A DNA stretch of 64,000 bases from Pyropia yezoensis (Eukaryota > Rhodophyta > Bangiophyceae > Bangiales > Bangiaceae): positions 17,008,354-17,072,353 of the forward strand of contig CM020620.1 in assembly GCA_009829735.1 (NCBI GenBank), in the 5' to 3' direction. The translations under genes were made by a program, and so were the position numbers. Each line of letters opens with the position of its first letter. Positions within the stretch are counted from its first letter, which is position 1. The notes below the pieces were generated by a model. That model did no database searches. It had not been told where the DNA came from and saw only the letters and a program-made list of their open reading frames with translations. This document shows positions 37,448-49,861 of this stretch, in pieces.

Positions 37448-37831
37448 GCGGGAGGGGGCGGCGTGAGGGTGGGGGCGCAAGGGCGGGGGCGACGGTGGGA
37501 AGGGGGGTGGCTGCCGGAGGGGGGTGTGCGTCGGGGGGGGGTGGAGGGCGTAATAGAGCAGCCGGGGGGGCGGGCGGCCGGGGGGGCGGGAGAGGCCCGA
37601 CGGCGCGTCGGGGAGCGGGGTTGCACCGAACGGGGGCGCGTGGACGCGAGGGGCACCCGACGTGGCAGCGATGGATCAGCAAGCGCCCATTGGGCGCGCT
37701 GCGCACCCAGCGGTGCCGAGGTCACGTCTCCGCAGCCCGCCGACGCTACCCCCGCTCTACCCCCGCAGCGCAGTGGCGTCCCCCCCCACCTTTCCCTCCC
37801 CCCCCCCCCCCCCCCCCCCCCGCCCCCCCCA

Positions 37832-39144
37832 CTAACAACGCCCTTGCGCCTGTTGACTCACCCCCCCCGCATGCTCCTCACCTCTGCACCCCCGCCCCCT
37901 CCCTCCCCCCCCCCCCCCCCCCCGGCTGGCCCTCTTTTTGTTCAGTTCAAACAACCCCCCCCCCCCAGGCTGGGCGAACCGCCCCCCCCCCCCCCCCGCG
38001 GCGGCGGCGGCCCAGCCGCCACCAACGGCGGCGGCGGCGGCGAGCCCCCCCCCGCCAACGACGGCGCCCAGCCCCGCGGGGAGGCCCCACCAGCCGCCGA
38101 GGAGGCCCACCACCAGCGGGCCCCCCACGTAGCCGACCGTGTGGCTGACGCCGAGCAGCACCGCCGCCGCCAGCCACTGCGCCGACGCCGCCGCGTCGGC
38201 GGCCGCCGCGGCCGCTGCTGCCGCGGCGGCAGCAGCTGCTGCAGCGGCCGCTGCCGCGGCGGCGGCGCGCCCGCCGTTGGCGTCTGGCCCCGCCGTCGAC
38301 GACGCGGCCGCCGCGGGCGGGGACGGCGGCGGCGGCGGCAGCGGCAGCGGCGGCGGCGGCGGCGGTAGTGGCGGTGGGGGTGGGGGCGGCGCGGCGGCGG
38401 CGGCGGCGGCGAGCGCCAGCCCCGTCAGGGGCGGCACGGCCACCCCCCCGACAAAGAGGAGCACCCACGTGGCGGCGGCAAACGCCGGGAGCCCCCCCCG
38501 GCCGACCGCGAGCGCCACCCCCGCCGGGGGGAGCGCCGCCACAAACGGGGCGAGGAGGCCCAGCGTCGCCCGCCGGCGGCGGCCGCTGTCGTACCCCCCG
38601 TGGGTGTCCACCAGCGCCGCGCCGGTAGCCATGCCCGCCACGGGGGCGGTCGCCGCCACCACCGCCAGGGCGGTCAGGGTGGACCGCAGGTCATCCCCGC
38701 CACCGCCGCCATACGCGCCGCCGCCACCGCCGCCCGTCCGGGCGGCGACGGCAAAGAAGCGGACGCCCTCCATGGCAAAGAGCAGCGCGGACAGGGTAGC
38801 CGTGGCGGACACGTAGACGGGGTTGGCGGCGAGGGCGGCCAGTTGGGACCGCATGCTGGGGGGGGCGCCCGGGGGGTGGGGGGGGGGTGGGGGGACGGCG
38901 GCAACACCAGCGGCAGGGGGGAGGCGGGGCAGGCGCCGCCGCCGCCCGCCTGCACCGCCCACCCAGCGTCGGTGGGGGGGGGCGAGCGGCCCGCTTCCCC
39001 CGCGCCGCCGCCGCCCCGCGACCGCGGGAGGCGGGTGAAGCGGCCGGCGGTGACGCCCCCCCCCAGCGCAATCGCCGCCGGCGAGCCCACCTCCCGCACC
39101 GACCGGGCCAGCCGGCGGGCCGCGGCGGCCAGGCGGGTGGGCGT

Positions 39145-39175
<31 letters not shown>

Positions 39176-39347
39176 TCTGCCGACGCCGCCGCCACCCCCG
39201 CCTCCCCTGCAATGGCCACCGCCACCGCCGCGGCGCGCGTCGTCGACGCGGGCCCATGCGGGGAGGGCGGCCGCCTCCCCCCGCCGTGGCGGGGGCGCCC
39301 GCCGCGGCCACGCCCGCCGTCGACGCTACCGGCACTCCCGGCACTGC

Positions 39348-39379
<32 letters not shown>

Positions 39380-40674
39380 GCGGCGGCGGCTGGTGTGCGC
39401 GGCGTCGACGGGGACGGTGGGGAGGTGGGGGGTGGGGGCTGCGCCGGCGACGGCGGCGGCGCGACGCGGCCGTCACCAACGGGGGATGGCGGCGGGGCGG
39501 CGGCGGAGGCGGGCGGCGGCGCTGCCAGCGACACTGCGGGGGAGCCCACCGGCGCATCTAGCGACGCTGCGGGGGCGGTGGCCGGCGCCGCCAGCGACGC
39601 TGCGGGGGCGGTGGCCGGCGCCGCCAGCGACGCTGCGGGGGCGGCGGCCGGCTCTACCAGCGACGACGCTGTCGGGGCGGCCGCCGGCGCTGCCAGCGAC
39701 GCTGTAGGGGACGTGGCCGGCGCTGCCAACGGTGCTGCGGGGGGGGCGGCCCAGCCGCCAGGCGCTGGGGACGCCGCGCCCGCCTCTGTGCCAGCGGCGG
39801 GCGCAGACGTCGCCGCCGGCGACGTCGTCAGCGGTTCTGCTGCCACTACCGTCGTCGGCGCCGCCGCCGTTGCCGACGATGCCGTCGACGCCGGCGCGGC
39901 GGCCGCGGCGGCGCCCCCCCCCCGGCGGGGGGACGGCGGGAGCCTGGCGGCGGCGGCGGCGGCCTCTGCCGCCGCCCGGTCCGCGGCGGTGAGGGCAGCG
40001 ACGCGGCGGGCGACGAGCGACGACGGCCGGCCGGCGCCCCCCCCCCCGGCGGCGGTCGGCGACGGCGACGGCGGCGGCGGCGGCGGCCGCCACCCCCCCA
40101 CCCGCGGCGGCTCCCGCACGGGGGGGGGGCGGACCGGGGTGAGGGCGAGGCACGAGAAGCGGTCGACGAGGGCGCCCACCTCGGACGCCCCGCCGGGACC
40201 GCCGCCACCCCGGCCGCCGCCGCCGCCGCCACGCCCGGTGCGTGCGGCGGCGGCGGCGGCGGCAGCGGCGGCTGCCGGCGGCGGGGGCGTGCGGTCCACC
40301 CCGTGGAGGGGGCTGCCGCCGCGGCCGCCGCCACGGCCGGTGCTGCTGCTGCCGTCACCGCGGCCACCGCCGCTGCCACGCCCGTCCCCGCCGCCGCCGC
40401 CACTGCCACTGCCGCCGCCGCCGCCGCCGCCGTCGCCGCTGCCGCCGCTGCCGACGGGGCGGTCGCCCCCCCCGCCATGCGGGGCGGCGGCCACGTACGC
40501 GCCGACGGGGGTGGTGTAGGCGCTGTCGGGCGGCGACAGGGCCGCGGCGCCCGCCGCGGCCGCCCGCCGTGCGCCGGCCGGCGTGGCGGGGCTGGGCGAG
40601 GCCCCCGCGGCGGCGGCGTCGTCGTCCGAGCCGACAGACGTGGCGGCAGTGGTGGTCGTCGCCGCCGCGTCGGA

Positions 40675-40714
<40 letters not shown>

Positions 40715-42190
40715 ACGGCGGCGGCGGTGGTAGTGGCAGGGGCAGGGGCAGGGGCAGGGGCAGGGGCAGGGGCAGGGGCAGGGGCAGGGGCAGGGGCACG
40801 AGCGGGGGCGGGGAGGGCACTGACAATCCCGACGGCGGGCGGCGGGGTACCCCCCGCCGCCCCCCCCGCCGCGGGCCGCCGCGCGGGCGCGTCGGGCCCC
40901 CCCGCGGCGGGGGAGGGCGGCCGCCGCCAGTCGCTGCCGCCGCCCGCGCCCGTGGCCGGGGAGCGCGGGGGCAGCGTCCCGCGGCCGGCCGCCACCCCCC
41001 CAACCACCCCGCCGGCGGCGGCAGCGGCGGCGGGGGCGGCGGCGGCGGCGGCGGGGGCGGTCGTCCCCCTAGCCGGACCGGCGGGCGTGGCGGGCGCGGC
41101 GGGCGGGGTGGGTGCGGCGCCAGCCGGCGGCCGCGACGGGGGTGGCGGCGGCGGGGACGGCCGGCGGAGCGCCAGCCGGGGCGGCGGCCGACCGGCGGGC
41201 CGGGGGCGGGTGCCCGCCCCCCCCCCCCCGGCGGTCGGGGCGCGCCCCCGCCCCCCCCCCCCGGCCCACCCAGGAGCCACGCCGCCTCCCCCTCCCCCCC
41301 CGGCGTCCCTCCCCAGCACCCACCCAGCCACCGCCGCCGCCAACCGGCCCCCCATACGGTGCGGGTGGCGGGCCCACCCGGTCCCCCCCCCCCCCCCACC
41401 GCCGTCGTCGCCGTCGGCGGCGGCGGGCAGGACGTCCCACCCCCCCCCCCCCCCCCCGGCGCCCGCCACCACCACCGCCGCCGCCACGGCGAGCAGCACC
41501 CCCCCACGGCGGCCCAGGCGGCCCGCCAGCCGACGCCCGCCTCGCGGGCCCCCCCCCCCCCCAGGAGGCCCAGCACCCCCCCCACCCCCCCCCCCGCGGT
41601 GAGGGCGCCCATCCACGCCGTCACCCGCCCCCGCGGCGCGCGGCCGGCCACCCACACGGGCACGTAGACGTAAAAGACGGTTGTCGCCGCGCCATACGCC
41701 GCCCGCGCGGCGGCGGCGGCGACCACCCCGGGGGCGGCCGCAAACGCCGCCGCCGCCGCGGCGGCGGCGGCCAGGGAGACGGGCAGGACGTGCCGGGCGG
41801 GGGCGGCGGCGAGCGCCGCAGAGGCCCCCACGACCGCCGCCGCGGCGGCGGCGGGGGGCACCGCGCCGAGCGCGGCGCCGCCCAGCGGGCCGAGCGCCCA
41901 GGCGGCCGACAGGGGGGGGAGAAAGACGGGGAGGAGGCCCGTGTCCAGGTTGAGCGCCACGTCAATGAGCAGCAGCAGCGCAAAGAGGCGGCCGGGGTGC
42001 CGCGCCGCGGCAGACGGGAGGGGGGGGGAGGTGGGGGGGGGGGGGGGGGGGGGGGGGAGGCCTGCGCCCCCACTGCCCCCGGCGGCGGTGACTGCCCCGG
42101 GGGGGGGGGGGGGGGGGGGCACCCGCCGCCGCCGCCGCCGCCGCCGCTGCCGCCGCCCCGCGCCGGCGGCAGGGAGACGGCCAGCGTCAT
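37832..42190 (-). CDS. Spinster-like MFS transporter with huge loop, frames broken at homopolymers
   Basis: Secondary transporter of the major facilitator superfamily. Three frames are needed. Segment 1 (ATG 42190 to about 41506): LLLIDVALNLDTGLLPVFLPPLSAAW, LGAVPPAAAAAAVVGAS, FYVYVPVWV and GWRAAW. Segment 2 (to about 38900): VLLAVAAAVVVAGA, then a loop of about 850 residues of Ala/Pro/Ser/Gly repeats. Segment 3 (to 37832): LAALAANPVYVSATATLSAL, STLTALAVVAATAPVAGMATGA, FAAATWVLLFVGGVAVPPL and SHTVGYVGGPLVVGLLGG. Order and spacing suit one 10-12 helix protein; the ANPVYV string before the second half is spinster-like. The breaks fall on G/C runs (C7 at 41499-41505, G runs near 38870-38890, G about 25 at 42030-42058), suggesting one-base errors in assembly or truly unstable tracts. 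Substrate unknown. Confidence 0.6.
39541..39660. repeat. 33-bp in-frame minisatellite in the transporter loop
   Basis: GCGACGCTGCGGGGGCGGTG plus GCCGGCGCCGCCA occurs about three and a half times. Being a multiple of three it keeps the coding frame and encodes an Ala/Thr/Ser/Pro repeat on the minus strand. Confidence 0.75.
40735..40798. repeat. Hexanucleotide GGGGCA array, about ten units
   Basis: (GGGGCA)n on the plus strand inside the transporter loop, encoding alternating Pro-Ala on the minus strand. GGGG every six bases can form G-quadruplexes. Confidence 0.9.
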
Positions 42191-43776
42191 GGCAGCGGGC
42201 GGCGGCGACGGCGGCCTGTCTCCCCCGGGGGGGGGGGGGTGTGGGGGACGCGCCGACGCCGCCCGCCGTCACCGAGTTGGCAGCCGGTTGGGGGGGGGGG
42301 GGGGGGGGCGGGGGGGGGAGGGGATGCGGGGCTGGGTGGGTGCCTGGGGGGGGGGACGGCGGCGCCGTTCACCGCCCGCCGCAGCAGCCGGTGGTGACCG
42401 CCACGGGGGTGGGGTGGGTGGTGGTTGGTGGGGGGCGAAGGGGAAGGGGAAGAGGAAGGGGAAGGAGAAGGAGAAAAAGGAGAAGGAGAAGGAGAAGGGG
42501 AAGGAGAAGGGGAAGGGGAAGGGGAAGGGGAAGGGGAAGGGGGGGAAGGGGAAGGGGAGGACACTCACACAGCCCCGTAGCTGACCGGTGGCCACGGCAG
42601 TGGCAGAGGCAGCGAGCGAGTGGCGAGCGAGCAGGTGGACGGGCCGGGCGGGTGGACGGGTGGGCGGGCGGGCGGGCGGGCGGGCGGTCGGGGGAGCAGC
42701 CACGGGCGGCCACGACGGGCGTCTCTGTCCCGTCGACGCAACCGCGAGAGGGTGGGGGAGGCAACGCCGGGGGGGCCTGCCCGCGGCGCACCCCGCCCTT
42801 GGCCGCGCCCGCGCGCGCGCCGCCGGGGAGCGCCCCCTCTCCCCCCCCCCCCCCCCCCCACTGCAGAGGCGCCGCGGTCGGAGGGGCGGGCCGAGGGTCC
42901 TCCGCCCCTCTGCGCCTCGCTTCCGCCCCTCTCCCCCCTCTCCCCCCTCTTCCCCTCCCTCCCCCCGCTGCCCAACGCTGGGCGGAGCGTTGGCCACAGC
43001 GGGGCGCGGCGGTCGCGGCCGCGCGCCCCCCCATTCAAACCGCCGCCTGCAGGTGGTCGGTCGGGTGTTGGGGGGGGGTGGCAGTAGTGGGAAGGGCGGC
43101 TTGTTGCTGTGCATGTGTACTTTTTTTTTGAAAAGAGAACGAGAGCAGTGGTGGGGGAGGGAGTGCGCGCACCGCATGAGGAGGGGAGGCAGTGCTGCAG
43201 GGGTCTGGGGGGGCGGGGGCTCCTGTGGGCGAACCGCCAACGCGGCGCACACCCTCGTTCACGTGCACGTCGCACGGGGGGCGTGCCACATAGGTACACT
43301 GTACATAGGTACATACGCAATGCAACGGCCTCTGACAGCCCAGGGACGGTGCGTACACTGGCCTGTCTGTCGGTTGGAGGGGAACAGGGGCAGGGGGTCC
43401 CAAAAGGTTACGTACGATCGGATCGGTCAGCGTTCGGGAGCAGCAAGGCACGCTACTATTTAAAGGCTTGAAGCGGGACAGCCGGACCGGATGACAGGGA
43501 AGTGGCCCTCGTGTGCCGAGATGACCCTGAAATGTCCCTGCACGTGGCCGAGGTCCATCTGTGCAGCAGCACACTTTCAAAACTGCGGACGCCCCTGCAG
43601 AAGAACCAACTTCCAGGCCCGCAGATCCGCTTCGTATAAATGCAACGCCGTTAGAGCGCGCTCTGGGCTGCGAATGAAACCATGCCCCGTCTTGGCAGTG
43701 GTCCATTCAATTCCGTACTGGAAGCACATGCTGCTGTGATTTGGCGATCCCAAGCCCTACCACATTCACGACCGCG
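42191..43776. other. Upstream region of the MFS gene, simple repeats only
   Basis: Contains a purine tract (GGGAAGGGGAAGG type, 42430-42560), a (GGGC)n run at about 42660-42690, a C19 tract at 42841-42859 and GTACACTGTACATAGGTACA at 43286. From about 43400 the GC content falls. No gene supported. Confidence 0.45.
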
Positions 43777-44301
43777 ATGCCACCGCGGCGCCCAACGAGC
43801 GCTGCGGCCCAGGCACCGTCCACGCATTCTTTTTGGCTTTCCGAGTGCACTGCGACTACGGACGCCCCCTCCTTCCTTCAATTTGGTCAGATCGTGTCCT
43901 CGGTTGCTGGTGCCGTCTACTGCCATAGAGGTGTTCTCCCGACACTCATACACACCTACTCCCGTACTACGCTCGACGGCATATACGCGACCTATGGGCG
44001 GCACCTTGATCGCGCTATGCGTATGCAGACTGCCGCCTTCCATGAGCTGGTGGGCATTGAAAAGCAGCAGCTCCCCCGCCGTGGCGTGCCTGCTGAGGTG
44101 CGTGAACGTGAGCGCGAGAAGAGGAGGGTCACCGAGATGTTGCTCGTCACGGCGTGCGGATCGTTGGTCTTCATCCGTTTGGCAGCACACATGCAATTGT
44201 GTGTATACGTTCAATTTGACTTTCAGATCATTCAGACCAGGCTGGAACGTGGACGGCGTTACAACGTTTGGAAACACGCGAGCCGCTCGCGTATGTCATA
44301 A
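43777..44301 (+). CDS. Hypothetical protein, 174 residues
   Basis: ATG 43777 to stop 44301. The middle part has mixed natural composition (FGQIVSSVAGAVYCHRG, LIHTYSRTTLDGIYATYGRH), then a charged helix (PAEVREREREKRRVTEM) and a hydrophobic stretch (LLVTACGSLVFI). No family recognised. It stands out from neighbouring frames, but the last 40 residues look unlike protein, so an intron or a chance frame is possible. Confidence 0.3.
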   Translation: MPPRRPTSAAAQAPSTHSFWLSECTATTDAPSFLQFGQIVSSVAGAVYCHRGVLPTLIHTYSRTTLDGIYATYGRHLDRAMRMQTAAFHELVGIEKQQLPRRGVPAEVREREREKRRVTEMLLVTACGSLVFIRLAAHMQLCVYVQFDFQIIQTRLERGRRYNVWKHASRSRMS

Positions 44302-46561
44302 CGTTATGACGCCCATATAACGCGCTCGACCAATCAGAGCGGCATTGTCTTTTGACGAAGCGGCCTCAGTGGTTTACGAGGAGTTGCCAGGATGCTGTCG
44401 GAAAAAACAGACACAAATCTCGTCTGCCTTGTTGGATACCTTCGTGGGACCGACCTTGAGCTAGGGTGGGCAACAGCGGTTTTTTTTTGGTGGACCGCAA
44501 GGCGCGACGGTCATTTAGTGCCCTAATCGCGCCAAAGAGACGCCCCCTCTAACATGTCGTCATGCCCCGACGCGCCCCGTAACAGTAGCTCTCCCGACGC
44601 TTCTCTACTTTACAAAAAAGCACGCTTCACACACACGCTCTGTTTTTTTTTCATGGAGCGCTCTTCTACACGTGACCGTCGCGCTCGTGGCGCAGCTCTT
44701 TTGACAGCCAGCACGTACAACGTTGCGCCAACCACATAGACCAAGATGACGCACGGCTTGAAGGAATGGACAGCAGAGTGGCGGGGTGATTGGGGGACTC
44801 TCTGGCGAGGCGCGGCCACTGCCGCGGACAAGCGTGGCGGGGCCGCCCATTTGTAAAGGAACGCTTCCTCAATAAAATTACACAAACGGCACATTGATAG
44901 CGCTCCAGATTCGCCCAAGTACCCGTGGGCGGGAGGACGCGTAGCGCGGAATCCGAATGTAGCAGTGGCGCCCCAGGCCCATTGCACCGCCCTTGTGTCT
45001 GCCTTCTTTGACGACTCTTCTCCGACGAGCGCACAAAATAGAAAAACAAGTCAGTCTGGCAGGCGGTCTGACTCCTTGCAGAGGACATCGTCGAGCTTGT
45101 GGCCGATTGCGGGAGAGTGATGAGGTCGAGGAAAAATTACTGCAGGTCACAGAAGCATTCCACCAAAGTTCACGAGGTTGTCACCCATGTATTGACTCAG
45201 GGTTCCGAGCAGGTAGAGGTGCAGCCCGCACCACGTATGCTTCCACCGATATTTGGGCTGCGGGGGGGGTCCTCTCAGATCCGATTACCAGGGCTCGTGG
45301 ACACGTAAGGGTTGTTCAGATGGCAACATCAAGCACCCATGCGATGACGATGCAAAACTGCAGCACGTTACACCAATGTAGATGGTTACACAAAGCGTCC
45401 TGAATACCACAGCAGGCCACTTATTGCAGTTAAATGACGTTCATATAGATCATCGCGAAAGTAACAAAATGAGCTAGCAAATAGCCAATGAAGGGCCTCG
45501 GAAGAGACAACTAAATCCCCCCTAGATCTGCTCGGCATGAGCGTTCCTTGTTACGCAAGCAATGCAGTCCGAGATTCATTGGAGCTCTGAGTAAATCGAA
45601 GCGACGAGAGGATCCACTTCCGACATGCGGAGCCGTTCACGCTAGATCCACCGGATACGGAGCGTAAACGAGCAAGATCCCATGAGTCTCTAAATGACAG
45701 CAATCTAAGCCATCATCTAAACCATCAGCGTCCAATTCGAGACTCTTAAGCGTTCCCGCCTACAGTCTTTCTCCATTGCTGTGACATCCTTTCTTGGGCA
45801 CGGTGTCTAGTAACCAATGCAGGTCGACCGACCTCTACGGTGCGATCAACGCATGTGTCAGCATTCGATCGTTGTTACCGACCAATCAGAGGGCGGAATC
45901 AAGTGACATTCCTTGGGCTTACGGTCGCCACAAAGGGTGCCCAACAATGGAGAAAGACGGTATTGCGAGCTTTGGCACATTGCACAACAGCAGTACGTTG
46001 GTTAGATCACTTTGTGATCATCTTTAAATCTTGCCAATGTCTCGCTACTCTTGCCACAAAGTCACTTCGCAGACAATAGAGATTTTTTCCCCCAGCACAA
46101 AACCCCGTGTCATATTCAAAAGCAATTATGGCCCCCAGCACGGCGCAAGGGGGGCTGATAGAAAAAAAGATTGCAGCAAGAGGTCGTCGCTTCTGGGTGC
46201 AGATGAAGTCATTGTCGTGAAATTGCAATACAGCGGCCGCGGCCAGCTGGCCGGCTTTCTGCTGCGGCCTCGGATCGTTGGGCAGCCGCGACCAGCAATA
46301 GAGATGCCCATCGCGAATGCTTCTTTTTCCAGGGCGCGGGGCAGGGGCGCAAAAACGCGCCTCGCAGGCGCCCCTGGGAGCGCCTTGATGGCACTTACGC
46401 AGTATGTTTGAATCATTACACGAAATGGTAGTCCCCTCCGACTCGTCAAAAAAAGAAGGTTGTTTTCAGACGCTAGCGGCTCCTGAACCTGTTCTGGTCA
46501 TGGACGTCAAAAACGTCGCGTTTTGCTTCTGCGAAATGTCTTATCGATCGATCAGATGAGT
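44302..46561. other. Intergenic, nothing recognised apart from short palindromes
   Basis: Moderate GC. A perfect 16-base palindrome GTCATAACGTTATGAC lies at 44295-44310. A minus-strand frame ending near 44610 has one hydrophobic helix (VILVYVVGATLYVLA) but no start codon or family and was not called. Confidence 0.4.
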
Positions 46562-46735
46562 GTTGCTGTTTTCCCAGTTTTGTCTAACCTGATCACAGTC
46601 AAGACTCGGTCCGGGTCAGCTTTTTATTGGTCGATGGGCTGTTTCCGGCTGCATGGACGGCTGTGAGGTTGCTTCCCAGTCCTGATCGTGAACTTCACTT
46701 CGACTGCATCGCACAAAATTGGGAAAGCAGCAATA
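46562..46735. mobile_element. Short inverted-repeat element, copy D
   Basis: 174 bp with inverted ends TTGCTGTTTTCCCAGTTTTG and (inverted right) TTGCTGCTTTCCCAATTTTG. Its interior (GTCAAGACTCGGTCCGGGTC) matches the tandem copies at 63561-63867. The ends resemble those of copies A-C. Confidence 0.6.
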
Positions 46736-49210
46736 CAGTTTTCCAAATATCTGTCTACTGTGCTTTTTCCAAGCACTTGCCGGTACGTTTTGAAGTCCGC
46801 CCTGCGGGACATTGAACTGGCGTTGTTGGGCACGGTGCAGTCATCATGTGCTGTCGAGTGGTGCTTCTGAACACAAAATTCAATGCAACCCCTTATCCGA
46901 GACATGCTTAACCATAGCAAGGTAGCCAAGCTCACGGGCACACGAAACTTACACTGACGCACGGCGTCGATGTGAGTGACAAATACTTCGACTTTGTTTT
47001 CAGATGCTATGCAGGACGGAAATAGCGGTGGGGCTGACGCTAGTGCGGCAGAGAACAGGCATCGCACGGAATCCATAAGGGGTAGAGTTGCCTGTGTCGC
47101 CTGCACCCTCCGCTGTGACACAGGCGACATCCAGTGCCAGGGCGGCGACCATCGCCATCTTGGGAGGAGCGGTGCGGCAGATGCACAAAGTTATGCTGGA
47201 AGTGCGGGTCAATCGAAAACAGTGGAATCATTCAAGCTATTGACTCCGACTGTTTACACTCAACCAGTGACTTCTTAAGCAAAACCAGTAGCGTGATTGC
47301 CAATTGCACTTATGACACCGGTGCACGAGAAAGGATGATGAGCGGATAATTGTCACCCGAGACTTTTCTAAAGGACCTGAACTGCCTGCATTCAAGCATA
47401 TAAAATTACAAAAAAAATGAGTTCGGAAATCCGCAGTCGCACAAAATGTGATCTGGCTACCGGCCAAGCAAAAAGCAAGATATGACTCACTCATTGCAAT
47501 GAGGATCTGCACGCGGTTCTCCCCATTCCCTGTCCATGTCACGCCCAGTTAAAGTGGCTCTTAGTTCTCCACACTTTACACTAGACCTGCGAAAAAAATT
47601 CAGCAACGTGCATACATCTGAGTGGACGAGAGAGAGAGCTGGGTGGACGAGAGAGAATTGTGTCGCGAAAATATTTCCGACCTGCTTGCTCAGTGCACGA
47701 GGGAGGGGTTGCGACACAACTGCCTCGACATGAGACTGGATTTGTAAAGATCTTCTGCCGTCCGTGAGCTGTCACGCGGCTGGACCCGACTTGCGTCGCC
47801 CAAGAGTATGTCGCACCCGCGCTTGCATCGAGCACATGTTCTGGCAGCCAGTGCTTGCACGAGTCGCCAAGCGGAAGAATCATTCAGCAGTGGACCTGAT
47901 GGTCGGCATTGGGCCGTACGTTGGCGCACCGAGGACGCGCGAGAGAACTGTCACGCTCGCGGAGCTGCAACCCATGGACAGAGCTTCTTGGCGAGCCCTG
48001 GCTCATGCTCAGAGGCGGCTCTAACCGGGCTGTACGAGCCGCTTTCTGATTTTGGAAACTTCTATGTTGCTTGTGGTACTCAGGTCGACAACGGCTATCG
48101 TAAAAGAAGCATTCGGAGGAAAAGATTGGGCGCTTGAGTGCTCAACACATCACAAGTGGTTACTTCAGCCCAATGCTGGTGTGGCGGATTGAGAGGAGGT
48201 AGTGGATAATAAGGCCGGCGATCTTCTTTCTTCGGCGGTTGCCTCGCAGCCCGTCTTCCCTGTATGCGGGGGATTTGAAACGCGTGCTCCTGCCAGGCCC
48301 GAAGGGCCAAGGGAGAGCGTTGTCAAACCCTGGTGCCTCCCTCCCCTCCCTATCGTCCGAGCGGACTGTGACGGACGTGGGAGGCGTTTGCGTTGCCCCA
48401 GTCAACGCTAGTGAGACGGGGCGTCCGCAGCCGTCACGTGCAGTGCACGTCCGTGCTGCCGCTGTCGCCCATGACCCATCCTCAGCACGGAGTCCGTGCC
48501 CCTCTCTCCGTACTCAGTCCCCTCTTGCCACGGCAGACTGGCTCCCCGAGTCCCCCTGCGCTGCTTTCTTGAACGTGCGCGGCAGACCGCAGCCGGTTTT
48601 CTTGGGCTTTGCGCGACGTCCGGGCGATTCGTGCGCTCTCGAGCAGCCACATTGTTTTCTGCCCAACTTTAGCCTCGCGGAACTGATAATCGGCTCGAAA
48701 AACCGACAGCTGGGGTACAAGCCAATAGATGACCGGAGTTGGAGCCCGCTAGCCGAGGATGTGCCATATTTTCTCTAAGAGCCGTTCCACATTGAATTTA
48801 CTGGGCGTGATGTGCGGGCATAAACGAGTGCACAACGTCAAGACTAGTTGTCAAAAATACTACAAAGTTGAGCTGAGCTTTAGGAGTTGCGCCTCGGGCG
48901 CGATACGAGTGCCGCAGGACTCCGACTAAGAGAGATACTTTGCACCACTCCGCACTGCGGCGTTGAGAGCAGGGATTCGCTCAAAGCACCTTCACGGCAC
49001 ATTACTCATCATGAGCTTCCTGCTTGGTGATGAGCGCAACTCTGTGGATTGAGGGGTTTCCACCGCGACTTCAACAAAACGGCCACTGGGAGGACAAGCG
49101 AAGCTGTGTTGCACCGCAGAAGAGCAGAATTACTGTCATACTGAACGGTCACTGAAGAACTTTGATCAGTTGACTACGATAGTAACTGCGCAGCTCTCAT
49201 CCGATGGATG
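46736..49210. other. Intergenic, no supported gene
   Basis: Only short frames. One frame at 48239-48778 is open for 179 codons but has no Met and no recognisable domain; the local GC rise explains it. Confidence 0.4.
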
Positions 49211-49665
49211 TATTGCAGTTCCCCGAATGTTGTCTCATGGAGACAAGAGCAAGAGCGTGACAACAAGGCCATGAGCCAACCGCGGGCTGGGAGCTCGCAG
49301 CGGACTAATAGCGTGCTGTAGGGCCTTCCTTTTGATCAGGCAATGATTGCCTGCAGTCGCGGCGAATCTGGTATCGAACGCTTAATGGTCAGATAGCTGT
49401 GTTTTCACTTACGATCTCAGCGGATTTCCCTATGTCTCGGCCCGATCCACTCAAGAACACTTGGAGAGATCGCTGCTGGTTCCTGCGATGCCTGTTCAAT
49501 CATTGATGCGGGCAGAAATCGCGAGGAAGTCGCAGATTGCACTGTTTCCACACTAACGCGGAGCACTGATTGGCCACTGGTGCGCCATTTGAGGCATGCC
49601 ATTGGCCTGTTGGGGGTCTGTTGTTGTTATTGTCGCTATGAGACAAGATTCGGGGTACAGCAGGA
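49211..49665. mobile_element. TATTGCAG-type inverted-repeat element, copy B
   Basis: About 455 bp. Left end TATTGCAGTTCCCCGAATGT; the right end (CGGGGTACAGCA) is degraded. The interior is about 90% identical by eye to copy C, 2.3 kb downstream, in the same orientation. No coding capacity. Confidence 0.8.
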
Positions 49666-49789
49666 GCTCAGACGCAGAACAACATTCGATTATGAGATGC
49701 TGCGAGCTATTTTTTCTCGTCTGATAGCTGGACAATAGTGATGACATCCATGGCAGTCAGACAAAAAGGCCCATGGCGGTCAGATTAAA

Positions 49790-49861
49790 AGGCACAACTG
49801 GGATTCGAACCCAGGATCTTATCATTACGAGTGACACGCTTTACCCCTAAGCCATTGCGCC
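49790..49861 (-). tRNA. tRNA-Thr (anticodon CGT)
   Basis: 72 nt, no intron. Acceptor GGCGCAA pairs with TTGTGCC (one G-T). D arm GCTT/AAGC. Anticodon stem TGTCA/TGATA (one G-T) with loop CTCGTAA, so the anticodon is CGT, reading ACG (Thr). Variable loop of 5. T arm CTGGG-TTCGAAT-CCCAG, whose GGTTCGAATCC is a perfect B box. No CCA is encoded, and a TTTT Pol III terminator begins at the discriminator base, both eukaryotic nuclear features. ACG decoding suits a GC-rich genome. Confidence 0.95.

Noticed and set aside
39846-41655. Independent genes on both strands in the Ala/Pro/Gly-rich middle of the 38-42 kb transporter
   Set aside because: All six frames are open because of composition; only the ends show membrane-protein features, so this is one large loop or unstable DNA.
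44610-45088. Possible small membrane protein on the minus strand
   Set aside because: One hydrophobic helix only, no ATG in frame, no family and no clear splice sites.
48239-48778. 179-codon open frame
   Set aside because: It has no Met, no recognised motif and no supporting context; the local GC rise explains the openness.
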